A stretch of 64,000 bases of DNA, taken from positions 8,221-72,220 of the forward strand of contig CAKSSR010000009.1 of the NCBI GenBank assembly GCA_934489735.1. Reading direction: 5' to 3'. Positions 54,233 through 64,000 of the stretch are shown here, one piece after another. Position 1 is the first letter of the stretch, and each line of letters opens with the position of its first letter. This stretch comes from an uncultured Eubacteriales bacterium. Lineage in GTDB: Bacteria; Bacillota; Clostridia; Oscillospirales; Acutalibacteraceae. The notes under the pieces are model-generated. The model had not been told where the DNA came from. It did not search any database and saw nothing but the letters and a program-made list of their open reading frames with translations. The translations under genes were made by a program, and so were the position numbers.

Positions 54233-54401
54233 TATATTGGCACCTTCTCTACTTATTTATTATACATTATACGCTTGTTGTCAGTTTTTGTTAAACGTTT
54301 TGTTGCATAAAACAAATATTAAATTTATGTTAAGATTATGGAAAAACGAAGTGAATAATGTTATAATAGATAAGTAAATTTTTATAGAAAGGTAATAGAA
54401 A

Positions 54402-57400
54402 ATGAGAAATATTAAAAAAATGTTAGCCAGGTCATTTCTAGCAGTCAGCTTGAGTAGTATAATCGCAGTGGGCATGACAGCTATGGATGGCGGAAATAAT
54501 AAGAAAAATATAAAAAAAGTATCAAAAAGTACAGTCGAGACTTCAAAACCTAGAGAGAAGTCAGAATATTTTGAAAAAAGTTTAAGATATGCAAAGGATA
54601 ATTTGAACTTATCTAACGAGGAAGCAGAAATTTATGCAGAACAGTTTATAAAATGCAAGGATAAGAATAGATCAAAATTATATGCAATTAACTTCGTTAA
54701 GGCAACTGAAATGTATGCTAAAGACAAATTAGTAAAAGAATTGGCAGACGTTTATGCCACTTGTATGGCAGAGAGCCAAATTGAAGAAAAAGCTTTATCT
54801 TATGTAGAATTGTTCAAGAAAAAGTTACTTGAAGTAAAAAATATAGAGGCAGCCAAAGAGTATATTCAAAAATTAATCAAAGAGTCGCCCAAATATAATA
54901 AAGACATTTATAAGAAAGTATTTAATAAAGCATTGGTTAGAGGATATGATATTAGAGATTGTGACTTTTATGCAGAATTAGTAACCGAATGTGTTAATGA
55001 CAGATTAAAAGGATTAAAAAAATATAGTAAAAGGATGATACCATGTTCATTTAGATGTGATTATGAAAGAGAAGCGTCACCATATTGCTTTAATAAAGAA
55101 TATCCAAAATTGTTTTTGAAAGCTTTGGATACCTTTGATCATGACACAGACTTGGCAAGAAGTTATGCCTATATAGCAATTGAATGCGGGAATGAAGAAA
55201 TAGCAAAGAAATATGCTAAGATTTATCAAAAGAAAAGAGAAGAGGGATATTCCTGCAGATTTGCCGACGAATATGCAAGTATGGATTTACTTGAGTCGAG
55301 CTCAGAAGAGAGCATGAAGCAATTTGAAGAGATATATAACAAAGTATCAACAGAAAAAGATAAAAGCAATGCAAGACTTGATAAAAAGAATATAATTTAT
55401 GCAAAATGTATTATATTAGGATCAGACGAGTTTTATGCAAGAAGGTATAGCGATGTATCGGTTGAAGCGGAGGGAGAAATAGATGAAAAATATACTTTAA
55501 GTCTATATGTCAATGCCATAATGTCAAACAATGGGGCACAGGCAGAGAAGATTAAAAGAATATATAAAGAGAAAGTACATGATTTAAAATGGAATAGACT
55601 GAAAGTATATAATTATATACTTAAAATACTAAGTGGATTTAAAGAACAAGATGCCTTAAGATTTGCAGAAGCATTTGAAAATCAATTAAAAATGGGAAAT
55701 AACATGGTAAAGTCACAGATACTAGCAGACTATAGCTTAAGTAAAGGAAATATGAAAGAAGCAGAAAGATATGCTGACATTTTGACTGAAGTTGGTAAAA
55801 GTGTTTATGATTCTGATTTAGCAAATCTATGTGCGGGCTATATCTTTAACGGAGAAGAAGCAAAAGCGAATGAATATATTGGTATGTATAAGGAACGTTT
55901 AGGCAAAACTGACTGGAACAGAGCTAGAATATTAAGATATATTTTCTTAATCGACGCAGGTTATAATGATTCATATGCGGATAAGTATTCCAAGGAATTT
56001 GTCAAACAATTAAATGTACTTAGAGATGGCGAGAGAGCAGACTTTTTCACCTTGCATATATTAAAAGGCAGCGATATAGAGAAAATTCCAGAATATTATG
56101 AAATATTTTTAAAGGAAAGAGAGCAGTCTGGATCCTTTAATTTAGCCTTCGCTAGTACAGACTTAGTAATCAACGGGAATGCAGAAGCAATAGATAAATA
56201 CGTAGAATTATATAGAAAAAAATTAGGACTCGGTTGGGGCGAGATCAGAGCATTGAAATATGCTGAATTAATAACCTCTTTAACAAAAAGTGAAAAATAT
56301 GCAGAAAAATATTCAAAAGAATTCGAACATCAAATGAGACTTAATGCAATGGATGAGAAAAAGTCAAAAATAATCACGGAATGTATGATAAATGATAAGA
56401 AAGATATGGCTTATGCAAGAAGATTTTACGATGCATTTATCAAAGAGGAAGGAAATAGAACATATAGTTATTTAATAGCAGATGGAAAAGAAAAAGAAGT
56501 AGAGAAAATAAAGGAATTACTAAGTCAAGGTCAACCAGAGGAAAGAGTTAATCAATATATAAAATTGATATCAAATGGAATTTCTGAACAGGATGCATAT
56601 GAAAAAATATTTGTAGAACAGCCGAAAAAAGAAAAAATTTATAATGAGGCTTTAAAACGTACCGATAATGAAGAATATGCTAAAAAATATGTCGATCTAT
56701 ATTTAAAATTTGAAAAAGAAATAGGCAAAGACATAATTGATATATGCATTGATAGAATGGCAAAAGGCAAAAGTAAAGAATATTCGATAAATTATGCGAC
56801 TTTATATAATATTGCTAAGAGTAAGTATAAAAATGATGACGAGATGGATGTCTATGTCAGCAAAGTTATGGAAAATAAAGATGAGCAATATATAGAAAGG
56901 TTTATGAGTCTTTATAAAAAATATTATAATGGAGACCCAATAAAGGCGGAAATCGCCGCAGAGTACGAATTGGAGAACGGATCGGACAATAATTTAGAAG
57001 AATATTTAAGGATTTACTTGGATGAAGCAATCGAAAAAAGAAAGTTGAATAAGAAACAAGCAAAGATGTATTCGAAATTAGTTATCGATGGGAATTCTAA
57101 GTCATATATAAACAAGTATATGAATGCTTACTGCGAGAAGAAATTTGATGATGAAATCAGCCAAAGACTATATGCCCAACAAGTAGCAGAAGGAAAAACT
57201 AGAGAATATGCTGAGAAATATACATGCGCATACTCGGAAAAATTAAAAGAAACTAGCGATCCTACATTGTCTGGAATATATGCATATTATTTATCAAACA
57301 GCAATGCAGCAAGGGCTAAGAAAGAATCAAAGATATATAGCGAAAAAGTTAAAGAATATGGAAGTATAGAACAAGCTAAATTGTATATGGATTTGACAAG

Positions 57401-60400
57401 AGACGGAAAGTCAAGTAAATATGCTGATCAATATTCTAAAGCATATGTCGATGCAGAGAGAAAATATGAAAAGCAAGACGAAATAGATGCATATGTAAGC
57501 TGGATAATGGCAGGAAATGATAAAGCAGATCTTTATTTAGAAAAATATAAGTCCTACAAAGCAAAATTAAATAATATTGATCAGGCAAAGAAGTATGCTA
57601 CAATGGTAGTGAAAGGATCTTTGACAGAAGCAGGCGCAGAAGTGTATTTCGCATACTTAGAAAAAGGATATGGTGAGGACGAGTCAGAAATATGTATGAA
57701 TCTGTCTTTAAATGATCTTGGTGAAGAATATATAGAAAAGTATATGGATATATATAAAAAGAATAAGTCAAGATTTAATGATAAAAATAGACTAAAATTA
57801 TATGTAGATCAAGTAATGGCTGAAAAAGAAGATAAATTTTCAGAAATATATGCAAATGCATATATGAATAACTTTGAAAAAAGTAAGGACCCAGAAAAAG
57901 CAAGTGAGTACGCTTTGCTTGTGGTTGACTATGGTAAGACTTTGGCTAATAAAATGTTCCCTATATATGAGAAAAAAGCTGCAGAATTTAAAAATAAAAA
58001 GAGAGCAATAATATTTGCAAAAGCAGTATTGAAATTGAAAAAGTCAAATGACTATGCAAATAAATATTCTAAAGCATATGTCGAAGGAATGGATAAGCTT
58101 AATGATGAGAAAAAAGCAGAAATCTATGCAGATTGGATAGCTTCTAATAAAGATTTTAGCAAAGCTGAAGAATATGTACAAAAATATTTGGAATTCGCAG
58201 AAAAGGGCAAAGAAGATGCTAACCTGTTCGCTGAATTTAGTCTTTATGGGATAAAGGAATCTGATATAGAAGAATATGTAAAGATTTATAAAGAAGAACT
58301 TAAAAAGAGTAATAATGAAACAAATGCAAAACAGATTACAGATTTTGTTATAATCTATAAAGTGCCTAGGAAAGATATTAATAAGTACTTGAAAAGTTTG
58401 ATAAATATCAGAAAAAAATATAATAGTAATTACTTACTTAAGACATATGTTGACATTCTGTTGAATTGCAAAGACGAAAAGAAAGCAAATGTATATATAG
58501 AGGAGTTCTCTGAGAAATTAATAAATGGCTTGGGAGAAGAATATTCTAAGATATATGCAGATAAAGTCATTAACTTTTCTAAAAAATATGCAGATAATTA
58601 TATAAAGGTATTTAAAAAGCTTGAAGAAGATTTCGACAGAAAAGTGGCAGAAGATTGTTCTGAAATGCTATTGGAAGAAAATGATGAAAAAGTTATCGAA
58701 ACTTATGCAAAGGCTTACAAAAAGAAGTTTGATGAAACTGGAAATAAGGATGACTCTTTAAAATATGCTTATGCAACTATAATAAGTGAGGATTCACCTG
58801 AATTTATTGACAAGTACTATGGAAAATTTAAACTTGGATGGACCGAAGAAAAAATATATAAATATAATTATGCAATAAAAATTTATAAAGATGAAGAAAA
58901 AGCTGAAATCTTTATTGATTCGTATTACAGATTTTTAAAACTTTTTAAAAGCGAAGAGGAAACTATTAAATGTGCAAATTTGGTTGCTCAAGGGAAACAA
59001 GATGTAACTTTAATCGAAAGAGAATTTAAGTTTGGCATGAGTAAATGGAATAATATAGATAAGGCTTTAGTATATGTAGAAAAACTTATAACAGATAAGA
59101 CAAATGCAGAATTATACGTGGATAATTTGATAAAAACTACTAAAATGTATCCAAATAGAGGCAAGACGCCAGATATTACTGAGCCTTGTATAGAAAATAT
59201 AAGTAAAGTATATAAAATGTATTATGAGAAAGGAAAGCTTGATGAAGACAAAGTGTCATATGCAATAAGTATATATCTACAATGTGTCTTAGATGGCATA
59301 AGCAACGTTGAAGGATTTGTTAATGAATATAAAAAAGCAATGAAAGAATTTAATAATGAAATAAAGGCAGAGGCATATGCTTATGCTGCTTCTATTGGAA
59401 ATAATAGAGAAAATGCATTGAAATTTATAGATGAGTATGAAAAAATGTTGAATTCATTCTTTGATAAGACAAGAGCTAAAAGCTATGCTTATTGGATACT
59501 GTCTGGAGAAGAACCAGAAAATGCTTTGAAACTTGCTGACCTTTATGAGGAACATTTTAAAAAGTCTAGAAGTAGAGCAGAGGCAAACGTATTCGCTTAT
59601 TATAGTTTGAAAAATCCTGAGAATTTGTCTGAATATATTGACATCTGTAAAAGAAAAGTAAAAGAAAAATGGGATAATGAAAGAATATTTAATTATATTG
59701 AACTGTTAAAACGTGGATGGCCTGAAACTAAGGCTGCAGGATATTCTAAATTGTATGCAAATGGAATTAATGAACTGGGAGATAGAATTAAGGCAGAAGC
59801 TTACGCTAATTGGATAACATATGGCAATAACTCAAAATTAGCTGCAAAGTATGCAGAAATATATAGCGAGAACTTAAAACAAACTAATGATGCTTATGTA
59901 TCGTCAATATATGCATATGAAATGGTACTATCAGGAAGCGAAACAAAAGCTCAAAAACGTGTAGACGCATATAAGACTAAATTGGCAAGTAGCTTCAATA
60001 ATATAGAAGCATATGAGTATACTATAAAACTTATACAAAAGAACAAAGAAGAGGATGCACAGTTGTATGCTAAGGCTTATGCTAGATCATTCGCAATTTG
60101 GAAAAATCAATACAAGTCAGAGATATATGCTAAAGCTGTCTTGAATAAGATTGAATCAACTTTAGCAACTAAGTATGCGGATATGTATGTGAAGTGCCTT
60201 TTGGATTCAAAATCAGACAAATGTGCAGACATGGGGGCAAGATTATATATTTTAGGTAAATCTGAAGAATATGTATATAGATACTTGCAATTGTATTATG
60301 AAGCCCTTGGTAAGTATAATAAAGATGAAGAGAAAGCTAAGTTTTATGCTCAAATTATGTTGAACCCTAAGATCTGCGATAAGGTATCAATATTTATGAA

Positions 60401-62810
60401 GAAGTATGACCAAAAATTAAGTACGCTTGAAGATAAAAAGAAGGCTATGTTATACTCTTATTACTCGACTATTAACGGAGAAAATCCAAGTTTACTATGG
60501 TTCGTAGAAGAAATCTTACTAATGGATTATAAAAAGGAGAATCCAATAGATAAAGATGCATTACTATTCATCGAATTTGCAAATAGATATGCGCAAAAAA
60601 TAACAAGTGGTAATAAAAATATAGATGCTAACTTATCATTTATTGGAAATGTAAAGACTGAAAGCGGTGTCTTTGAAACTATCTTTAAAAAGTATCAAGA
60701 TGTAGAATTGGCTTACAGATGCGAGGGAATGATCGAAAAAGGCAACATTCAAGATGCTATAAATGAAATAGAAGATTATATTAATACAATGAGTAGAGTA
60801 AAATTGTATGACGTAATGTTCGATGAGAAACGTGTAAAGGTTGATAAAGAAAAAAGTGAGAACTATATTACAAATTATGAAGCGGGATTGAAAAAATGGC
60901 ATGATCAAAAGCTGGCCGAAATATATGCTGAAATCAAAAGATATTGCAATGAACAACTTTCTATTAAATTTGTAGAAACATTTGCTGCGCAAAGAGATAA
61001 AATTGTAAGCAATTGCTGGACGTTTGCTTATTGTATGGCAATCTCTTGTGATCTGGATGAAATTACTGCTAAAACATATGCAAATAATTATGAAATCGGA
61101 ATAATAAATTGGAAGAGTATGTATTATGCTAAAATATATGCTGACTTGATTAATAGTGGGTTAAGTAAAGAAAAAGCTTATGACGTCGTTAGTCAGAATT
61201 TTATTGCGCCCGATGAGAAAAGTTTAGTAACGAGGGATCAAGTTTTAGGCCAAGCAGTAAGTTTTAACTTAGAAAAAGATAATTTTAAAGAGTTCATGAA
61301 ACATAAAGAAAATCGTGATAAGATAACAGAAATTTATATAGATATGTTAAAGAAAGTAGGAGAGAAGTACGCAAAGGCGTGCCTATTTAGATATGTACTT
61401 GGAATGAGAAAATGGGAAAAGGACGAGTATCTAGAGGTTTATGCAAATAAAATCCGCATTAATGAAAATGTGGACGATTCTAACAGCTATGTCGAAGCAT
61501 ATAAGTTCGCAAGAGAAAAATTTGGGTTCGATAAGGATTTGTCTAGAATTTATGCAAACTTGATATTGTATGGCTCAACCGAAAAGGACGCATTTGAAAG
61601 AGTCGTTAAGTATAAAGAAGAAAATAATAAAGAAAAAATTAAAAATCTGGCTTATGAAAGCGAACGATTGTTTACATATTCTTATGCAATGATAAACTGG
61701 AATGACGAAGAAGTGGCAAGTATGTATAGCAATTTAGTAGTATTTAAGGGATATAACGAAGAAGTGGCAAGCCTCTATATCAATGAGTATGTAGCTATGC
61801 TTTCAAATGGAAGATATATAGCAAAACTATATTTTGACAAAATGACTTCAAATGGATTGAAAAAAGCAAAGAAATTTATTGCAGCTTACTTGTATGGCAT
61901 TGAAAAATGGAAGAATAAAGAGCTTGCAGATAAGTATGCAAATGGAATAATGAATGGAACTGACAACGAAGATGAAAAGATTGAAAAGGAAATAGATAGT
62001 ATATCAGATCAGTATAAAAAGGAAAGCATTGCTAAAGAACTTCGAAAAGAAGAAGATTGTCCAAAAAATTTAATAAAAGCATATGCAAGTATGATTAGAA
62101 GAGGTAGCAGCCCGGGTGAAGCTACTAGATATCTTAACGCATATTCATTCGGCTTCGAAAAATGGCATAACGAAGAATTGGCTGATATTTATGCTAGAAA
62201 AATGTTATTGAACAGAGGTAGAAGCTATGCAGTAAGATTTACAGAAGCATATAGGTCAGCTAAGAAAAGATTTAAAAAGGTTGAAATGGCTAGATATTAT
62301 GCTGAGGTCTTCTTAAGAGAAGGTAGCCATGAACAAGCTGAAAAGATGACGTTGGAAGCAGAAAAGACTAAGGACTTAAATATATTGGCTTATTCAGATG
62401 AAATAAATAAGGCACGTATATTTGGTAAGAAACGTTGGGGAAATAGTAAAGAGGTTCTAAATTTGTATGCAGTTTTGAGAGCAAGGGGTATAGGCGACTT
62501 GAAAGCAATAGAAGTAGTCGATCAATATTGCGCTATTGTAGAAAAATGTAACGATAAGTTGTTTCAAGAACAATTATCTGATGAGATCGTCAGAATAAGT
62601 GGACAAGATAGAACTTATATACAAGTTTATGCAGATCTATATGCAAATGGATTAAAAATTAATAGCAATGATAGAGAAAAGGCAATCGATTATGTCGTTA
62701 GGTCGATAAAAGATAAAAAGTTTGATGACAAACTCAAAGAAGAATATAAATTAGAAGAGCTTTACGAAGACGATGCATTCGAAATTGACATCGATATTAA
62801 GAAAGTTTAA
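54402..62810 (+). CDS. Giant secreted helical-repeat protein (2802 residues)
   Basis: One intact frame, ATG 54402 after AAAGGT; a TATAAT lies at 54362-54367 with a poor -35. A signal peptide (MLARSFLAVSLSSIIAVGMTA) leads into an almost wholly helical protein of repeated units of about 35-40 residues built on AxxYAxxYxxAYxxG and KAEIYAxWIxxGN, for example SSKYADQYSKAYVDAERKYE, SNDYANKYSKAYVEGMDKLN and DDAQLYAKAYARSFAIW-like strings. I estimate 60-70 units. No anchor, no catalytic motif, and an acidic C-terminus (EDDAFEIDIDIKKV). Unit style and signal peptide tie it to the small proteins at 4853-6411. A long alpha-solenoid outside the cell would make a binding scaffold or filament (inference). 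Family not recognised. Confidence 0.85.
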   Translation: MRNIKKMLARSFLAVSLSSIIAVGMTAMDGGNNKKNIKKVSKSTVETSKPREKSEYFEKSLRYAKDNLNLSNEEAEIYAEQFIKCKDKNRSKLYAINFVKATEMYAKDKLVKELADVYATCMAESQIEEKALSYVELFKKKLLEVKNIEAAKEYIQKLIKESPKYNKDIYKKVFNKALVRGYDIRDCDFYAELVTECVNDRLKGLKKYSKRMIPCSFRCDYEREASPYCFNKEYPKLFLKALDTFDHDTDLARSYAYIAIECGNEEIAKKYAKIYQKKREEGYSCRFADEYASMDLLESSSEESMKQFEEIYNKVSTEKDKSNARLDKKNIIYAKCIILGSDEFYARRYSDVSVEAEGEIDEKYTLSLYVNAIMSNNGAQAEKIKRIYKEKVHDLKWNRLKVYNYILKILSGFKEQDALRFAEAFENQLKMGNNMVKSQILADYSLSKGNMKEAERYADILTEVGKSVYDSDLANLCAGYIFNGEEAKANEYIGMYKERLGKTDWNRARILRYIFLIDAGYNDSYADKYSKEFVKQLNVLRDGERADFFTLHILKGSDIEKIPEYYEIFLKEREQSGSFNLAFASTDLVINGNAEAIDKYVELYRKKLGLGWGEIRALKYAELITSLTKSEKYAEKYSKEFEHQMRLNAMDEKKSKIITECMINDKKDMAYARRFYDAFIKEEGNRTYSYLIADGKEKEVEKIKELLSQGQPEERVNQYIKLISNGISEQDAYEKIFVEQPKKEKIYNEALKRTDNEEYAKKYVDLYLKFEKEIGKDIIDICIDRMAKGKSKEYSINYATLYNIAKSKYKNDDEMDVYVSKVMENKDEQYIERFMSLYKKYYNGDPIKAEIAAEYELENGSDNNLEEYLRIYLDEAIEKRKLNKKQAKMYSKLVIDGNSKSYINKYMNAYCEKKFDDEISQRLYAQQVAEGKTREYAEKYTCAYSEKLKETSDPTLSGIYAYYLSNSNAARAKKESKIYSEKVKEYGSIEQAKLYMDLTRDGKSSKYADQYSKAYVDAERKYEKQDEIDAYVSWIMAGNDKADLYLEKYKSYKAKLNNIDQAKKYATMVVKGSLTEAGAEVYFAYLEKGYGEDESEICMNLSLNDLGEEYIEKYMDIYKKNKSRFNDKNRLKLYVDQVMAEKEDKFSEIYANAYMNNFEKSKDPEKASEYALLVVDYGKTLANKMFPIYEKKAAEFKNKKRAIIFAKAVLKLKKSNDYANKYSKAYVEGMDKLNDEKKAEIYADWIASNKDFSKAEEYVQKYLEFAEKGKEDANLFAEFSLYGIKESDIEEYVKIYKEELKKSNNETNAKQITDFVIIYKVPRKDINKYLKSLINIRKKYNSNYLLKTYVDILLNCKDEKKANVYIEEFSEKLINGLGEEYSKIYADKVINFSKKYADNYIKVFKKLEEDFDRKVAEDCSEMLLEENDEKVIETYAKAYKKKFDETGNKDDSLKYAYATIISEDSPEFIDKYYGKFKLGWTEEKIYKYNYAIKIYKDEEKAEIFIDSYYRFLKLFKSEEETIKCANLVAQGKQDVTLIEREFKFGMSKWNNIDKALVYVEKLITDKTNAELYVDNLIKTTKMYPNRGKTPDITEPCIENISKVYKMYYEKGKLDEDKVSYAISIYLQCVLDGISNVEGFVNEYKKAMKEFNNEIKAEAYAYAASIGNNRENALKFIDEYEKMLNSFFDKTRAKSYAYWILSGEEPENALKLADLYEEHFKKSRSRAEANVFAYYSLKNPENLSEYIDICKRKVKEKWDNERIFNYIELLKRGWPETKAAGYSKLYANGINELGDRIKAEAYANWITYGNNSKLAAKYAEIYSENLKQTNDAYVSSIYAYEMVLSGSETKAQKRVDAYKTKLASSFNNIEAYEYTIKLIQKNKEEDAQLYAKAYARSFAIWKNQYKSEIYAKAVLNKIESTLATKYADMYVKCLLDSKSDKCADMGARLYILGKSEEYVYRYLQLYYEALGKYNKDEEKAKFYAQIMLNPKICDKVSIFMKKYDQKLSTLEDKKKAMLYSYYSTINGENPSLLWFVEEILLMDYKKENPIDKDALLFIEFANRYAQKITSGNKNIDANLSFIGNVKTESGVFETIFKKYQDVELAYRCEGMIEKGNIQDAINEIEDYINTMSRVKLYDVMFDEKRVKVDKEKSENYITNYEAGLKKWHDQKLAEIYAEIKRYCNEQLSIKFVETFAAQRDKIVSNCWTFAYCMAISCDLDEITAKTYANNYEIGIINWKSMYYAKIYADLINSGLSKEKAYDVVSQNFIAPDEKSLVTRDQVLGQAVSFNLEKDNFKEFMKHKENRDKITEIYIDMLKKVGEKYAKACLFRYVLGMRKWEKDEYLEVYANKIRINENVDDSNSYVEAYKFAREKFGFDKDLSRIYANLILYGSTEKDAFERVVKYKEENNKEKIKNLAYESERLFTYSYAMINWNDEEVASMYSNLVVFKGYNEEVASLYINEYVAMLSNGRYIAKLYFDKMTSNGLKKAKKFIAAYLYGIEKWKNKELADKYANGIMNGTDNEDEKIEKEIDSISDQYKKESIAKELRKEEDCPKNLIKAYASMIRRGSSPGEATRYLNAYSFGFEKWHNEELADIYARKMLLNRGRSYAVRFTEAYRSAKKRFKKVEMARYYAEVFLREGSHEQAEKMTLEAEKTKDLNILAYSDEINKARIFGKKRWGNSKEVLNLYAVLRARGIGDLKAIEVVDQYCAIVEKCNDKLFQEQLSDEIVRISGQDRTYIQVYADLYANGLKINSNDREKAIDYVVRSIKDKKFDDKLKEEYKLEELYEDDAFEIDIDIKKV

Positions 62811-62835
62811 AGATATTGAAAACTACTAAGAAGAA

Positions 62836-62867
62836 AACTACCACGTGCTTAAATGTGTGTGGTAGTT
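62836..62867. terminator. Hairpin terminator between convergent genes
   Basis: AACTACCAC (62836-62844) and GTGGTAGTT (62859-62867) form a perfect 9-bp stem between the convergent repeat gene and the ATPase gene. The T tract is short on both sides. Confidence 0.6.
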
Positions 62868-62894
62868 AATGTTATTTAAATTATTATACATCTC

Positions 62895-64000
62895 TTACAA
62901 ATTCTCAATCTTTATCTTATGATTCTTATTTCTGCTGTCATATACTATCCCTACGGCAAACTTTTCTCCTGTGCAGTCATCCAATGCTTCCACGTACCTT
63001 CTTTCTTTTATTTGTTTTATTGCATCTTCCGGCGTCGAGTCTTTATTTAGTTCCAATATAAATGCCGGTTGAGATCTGTCATATGGATGAAATACAAAGT
63101 CTGCTAGTCCTGCGCCTGCCCGTTCTTCTCTCCTTATGCTATATTTGTTTCTTGCCCAAAGATAAACCAATGTCACTACGCATGATAATGAATTTTCGTC
63201 ATTATATTTCAGTAGTGGGATATTGTAATCGTGTGCCCTCTGTATTATTTCTTCCATTCTCTTTGTATCTTTGTTCAAAGTTGCATCCAACATTTCTTTC
63301 GACTTCTTTATTATTTCTGATAATTCGTCGTTCTCGCAACTCATTTCTAATGCTTCATCAAACTTTAATTGTAATTCTCGGTTTGGTATCCTCAATTTTC
63401 CTTCATGATAGCTTAAAAATCCGTAGTTCACCATTGCCGAAAATAATTGATTTTTCGTTACAAATGATACTTTTTCAGCCGTATATTCTCTTAATGCTAT
63501 ATCTATGTCAATTCCTGATATCATTTCTATTATATCATCCTTCGATCCATCTATATTCATGTCAATAAATGATATTATTTCGTTCATCGGCCCTGTATTT
63601 GTCCAATAACTTTGACATGCCCCCTCATCAAGTGCATATACTACTGATCGTGGATTATACAAATTCCCCCCATCATGTGTCTTGTACCCGTTATACCATT
63701 CTTTCAGTTCACCTATTGATACTTTATCCTGCTTCTCACATAACTCTTTTACTTCATCTTCTGTAAATCCAAAGTATTTATCATAAATTGTATCATTCAG
63801 CATTGTATATTCTTTAAACATATTTAATGTCGATCCTTTAAAATACTTCGCCACCGGCAATATTCCTGTCATGTATGTCAGTTCAACATATGCCTGCCCC
63901 TTTAACAGATCTTCCAAAAAATCTAAAAATGACTTCCTTTCCTCTTCTGTAAATAAGTTTTTATTAAATATATAATCCCATTCATCTATTATAAATATAA
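62895..64000 (-). CDS. AAA-ATPase-like / PD-(D/E)XK family protein, 5' end beyond window
   Basis: The frame continues to the right edge of the window; the visible 368 codons begin inside FIIDEWDYIFNKNLFTEEER, the Walker B region of the AAA-ATPase_like family (Pfam PF09820), and go on through AYVELTYMTGILPVAKYFKG, FGFTEDEV, EWYNGYKTHDGGNLYNPRSV and LRIPNREL to a C-terminal PDDEXK_9-type nuclease fold (Pfam PF08011). The nuclease core reads GLADFVFHPYDRSQPAFILELN: the Asp and Glu are there, but the usual Lys of ExK is Asn, so catalysis may be lost. Apparent TTG start at 63917 is internal. These genes are typically multicopy in gut and oral anaerobes; role unknown. Confidence 0.85.
   Translation of the reverse strand, partial: IFIIDEWDYIFNKNLFTEEERKSFLDFLEDLLKGQAYVELTYMTGILPVAKYFKGSTLNMFKEYTMLNDTIYDKYFGFTEDEVKELCEKQDKVSIGELKEWYNGYKTHDGGNLYNPRSVVYALDEGACQSYWTNTGPMNEIISFIDMNIDGSKDDIIEMISGIDIDIALREYTAEKVSFVTKNQLFSAMVNYGFLSYHEGKLRIPNRELQLKFDEALEMSCENDELSEIIKKSKEMLDATLNKDTKRMEEIIQRAHDYNIPLLKYNDENSLSCVVTLVYLWARNKYSIRREERAGAGLADFVFHPYDRSQPAFILELNKDSTPEDAIKQIKERRYVEALDDCTGEKFAVGIVYDSRNKNHKIKIENL

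Noticed and set aside
54402..62810. Sel1-like or TPR repeat annotation for the giant protein
   Set aside because: The period and helices are similar, but the AxxxLGxxYxxGxGVxxD-type Sel1 consensus is absent; I leave the family unnamed.
1..64000. CRISPR arrays, tRNA and rRNA genes
   Set aside because: No regularly spaced identical repeats and no tRNA-like GTTCGAATC plus cloverleaf patterns were seen in intergenic DNA.

Overview
The window is AT-rich DNA (about one third G+C in the lines I counted) with dense genes, strong AGGAGG-type ribosome binding sites, several TTG/GTG starts and genes typical of low-GC Gram-positive bacteria. I read it as a chromosomal segment of a host-associated anaerobic clostridium-type Firmicute. 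Support comes from a PdaB-like deacetylase (sporulation lineage), DegV, RecD2, a DUF1540 protein, a DivIB/FtsQ gene and several very large secreted proteins (BspA-type leucine-rich repeats, InlB-type repeats, [KR]TG[DE]N-type C-terminal anchors). The genus cannot be fixed from the sequence alone.

Layout. 1-4.7 kb: the end of a shikimate operon (aroB cut by the window edge, aroC, aroF), then a flavodoxin-fold reductase, a secreted Zn-PLC-like protein and a YccF membrane protein. 4.8-7.5 kb: two paralogous secreted helical-repeat genes, the first split by a 139-bp structured IS200/IS605-like element, then a membrane-anchored surface protein on the minus strand. 7.7-11.3 kb: a double-HTH protein followed by a metal P-type ATPase. 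11.5-24.7 kb: one 4334-residue BspA-like LRR protein behind a near-consensus promoter. 24.7-31.6 kb: an ISAs1 relic, a lipoprotein, recD2, then on the minus strand a MATE exporter, an unknown secreted protein and a secreted zinc phospholipase C. 31.8-39 kb: housekeeping (cysE, cysS, pncB, degV, nfo, glnS). 39-43.3 kb: a second copy of the structured element, a glycine-rich secreted protein, a DUF1540 miniprotein, a PdaB-like deacetylase and a graveyard of ISAs1/IS3 relics around one hypothetical gene. 43.3-51.2 kb: an AAA/PD-(D/E)XK ATPase, a 1211-residue InlB-repeat surface protein, and an unrecognised three-gene operon (52-, 379- and 159-residue products). 51.2-54.2 kb: xer recombinase, ftsQ/divIB and murA on the minus strand. 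54.4-62.8 kb: one 2802-residue secreted helical-repeat protein. The window ends inside an AAA-ATPase-like/PDDEXK gene.

The housekeeping genes are ordinary. The unusual content is the envelope investment: five secreted or anchored repeat proteins, two of them over 2800 residues, plus two members of the zinc phospholipase C fold. The least explained items are (i) the secreted helical-repeat family found at two loci about 50 kb apart, (ii) the three-gene coiled-coil operon at 49-51 kb, and (iii) the small mobile structured-RNA element, whose exact removal restores a reading frame. No tRNA, rRNA or CRISPR array was seen.
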